A stretch of DNA of 64,000 bases from Alteromonas sp. CI.11.F.A3. GTDB lineage: Bacteria > Pseudomonadota > Gammaproteobacteria > Enterobacterales > Alteromonadaceae. The translations under genes and the position numbers were made by a program. The stretch's first letter is position 1. Each line of letters begins with the position of its first letter. The stretch is from assembly GCF_032925565.1 (NCBI RefSeq), contig NZ_CP136708.1, positions 4,030,001-4,094,000 of the forward strand, read 5' to 3'. This document shows, one piece after another, positions 63,231 to 64,000 of the stretch. The notes under the pieces were generated by a model, which was not told the DNA's origin, searched no databases, and saw only the letters and a program-made list of their open reading frames with translations.

Positions 63231-64000
63231 ATGCAAACAGACCATGAAATAACGTCCCCTACGCATTATAGCGATGCCACTAAGCGCTTCTTGCTCGCCG
63301 CCAAACGCGCCGAGATTACGGTGCTTGAGCAGCTATCCAGCAACTGCCGTATTGTTATTTCGGTTCGTAATATGGTGCATGCTCTGCAGCGCGAACGTGG
63401 TGCCACCAACATTTATTTAGCGTCTAAAGGTGATAGGTTTGCAGGGCAGCGCGCCACTCATATTGAAGCAAGCTGTGAAGCAGAATCGATGTTACGCAGT
63501 CAACTCAAGTCACTGTATTTAACCGATAGCCATGACACCGCTAACCCTCGTTTGTTAAGCAGTATTACCTTAGCGCTGCAAGGCATTGATTACCTGCCAG
63601 TACTTCGTGAACAAGCGAAAAATTTAACCTTGTCCCCGCTAGATTCCACTCGCGCCTATTGCCGCTTAGTCGCTGGGCTACTGACTGTTATTTTTGAAGC
63701 CGCTGACATTGCGAGCGACCCAGTGATAACCCGCCTTTTAGTTGCACTTTTCAACTTTATGCAGGGTAAAGAATATGCGGGGCAAGAACGCGCATGGGGC
63801 GCTATTGGCTTTGCAGAGACGCACTTTGATAAGCGATTATGCGATAAACTCAGTGCCCTTCAACACGCCCAGCAGCATCACTTTACCGTGTTTAATGAAT
63901 TCGCCCGTTCTTGTCATAAAGACGCTTACGAGCTTTTAGATGGCAGCCCTGCTGCACACGATATTAATCAATTACGTAAAATGATTGCACAACTTGCTGA
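63231..64000 (+). CDS. nasR: NIT-domain regulator, probable NasR-type nitrate-responsive antiterminator (3' end beyond window)
   Basis: The frame is open from ATG at 63231 to the right edge (256 residues, no stop). It carries the nitrate/nitrite-sensing NIT domain, with VRNMVHALQRERGATNIYLAS (about 45-65) and LFNFMQGKEYAGQERAWGAIGFA (about 173-195) as characteristic blocks. There is no membrane segment, so it is cytoplasmic. In NasR the NIT domain is followed by an ANTAR RNA-binding domain; that part would lie past the window, so ANTAR is inferred from architecture and from the two ANTAR-type leaders here. A weak ribosome site precedes the ATG. Confidence 0.82.
   Translation, partial: MQTDHEITSPTHYSDATKRFLLAAKRAEITVLEQLSSNCRIVISVRNMVHALQRERGATNIYLASKGDRFAGQRATHIEASCEAESMLRSQLKSLYLTDSHDTANPRLLSSITLALQGIDYLPVLREQAKNLTLSPLDSTRAYCRLVAGLLTVIFEAADIASDPVITRLLVALFNFMQGKEYAGQERAWGAIGFAETHFDKRLCDKLSALQHAQQHHFTVFNEFARSCHKDAYELLDGSPAAHDINQLRKMIAQLA

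Overview
The window looks like a chromosome segment of a marine gammaproteobacterium of the Alteromonadaceae, most likely Alteromonas. Evidence is moderate GC, the rpsU-yqeY-dnaG-rpoD order, DUF3016, RdgC, a BtuB receptor behind a cobalamin riboswitch, and the general protein character. The genus is inferred from protein resemblance, not from a search. I see no tRNA, rRNA, CRISPR array, insertion sequence or prophage.

Layout. 1-1.7 kb: phoR (cut by the window edge) and phoB. 1.9-9.6 kb: orphan histidine kinase, rdgC, an XRE-cupin regulator divergent from a BenE-type carrier with a paired operator between them, an HDOD protein, and a dipeptidyl-peptidase III-like lipoprotein behind a perfect FNR box. 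9.7-15.2 kb: housekeeping genes hinT, uppP, folK, folB, plsY, a nucleotide pyrophosphatase-like enzyme and tsaD. 15.5-20.6 kb: macromolecular synthesis cluster rpsU, yqeY, dnaG, rpoD. 20.7-29.7 kb: ChrR-type cupin protein, a PstS-like protein/porin/chemoreceptor set, and an RND pump with its adaptor. 29.8-35.9 kb: NUDIX lipoprotein and a probable non-phosphorylative sugar (acid) pathway (SDR dehydrogenase, lactonase, enolase-superfamily dehydratase, class II aldolase) containing two unrecognised genes. 36-45.8 kb: acyl-CoA dehydrogenase, ccoG, srkA, btuB, dsbA and an HD phosphohydrolase. 46-64 kb: nitrate assimilation region with a porin, nrtABD, a PAS chemoreceptor, nirB-nirD-nasA-cobA-trpD2, a SulP transporter, a small membrane protein, and the start of a NIT-domain (NasR-type) regulator.

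The most informative system is nitrate assimilation. Both the nrt transporter operon and the nirBD-nasA operon begin with a sigma-54-type -24/-12 element. Each then has a leader with a strong intrinsic terminator, preceded and partly overlapped by a small hairpin whose hexaloop has A at position 1 and G at position 4, the signature read by ANTAR RNA-binding proteins. The regulator expected to read it, a NasR-like NIT-domain protein, begins at 63231. Nitrogen limitation (NtrC/sigma-54) and nitrate (NasR antitermination) would thus act in series on two operons, as known for the Klebsiella nas operon. This is inferred from sequence.

Other signals are a triple in-frame repeat of the last codons plus stop of a small gene at 38.8-39.2 kb, class II FNR-like promoter geometry at ccoG, and a tandem 22-bp repeat upstream of nrtA.
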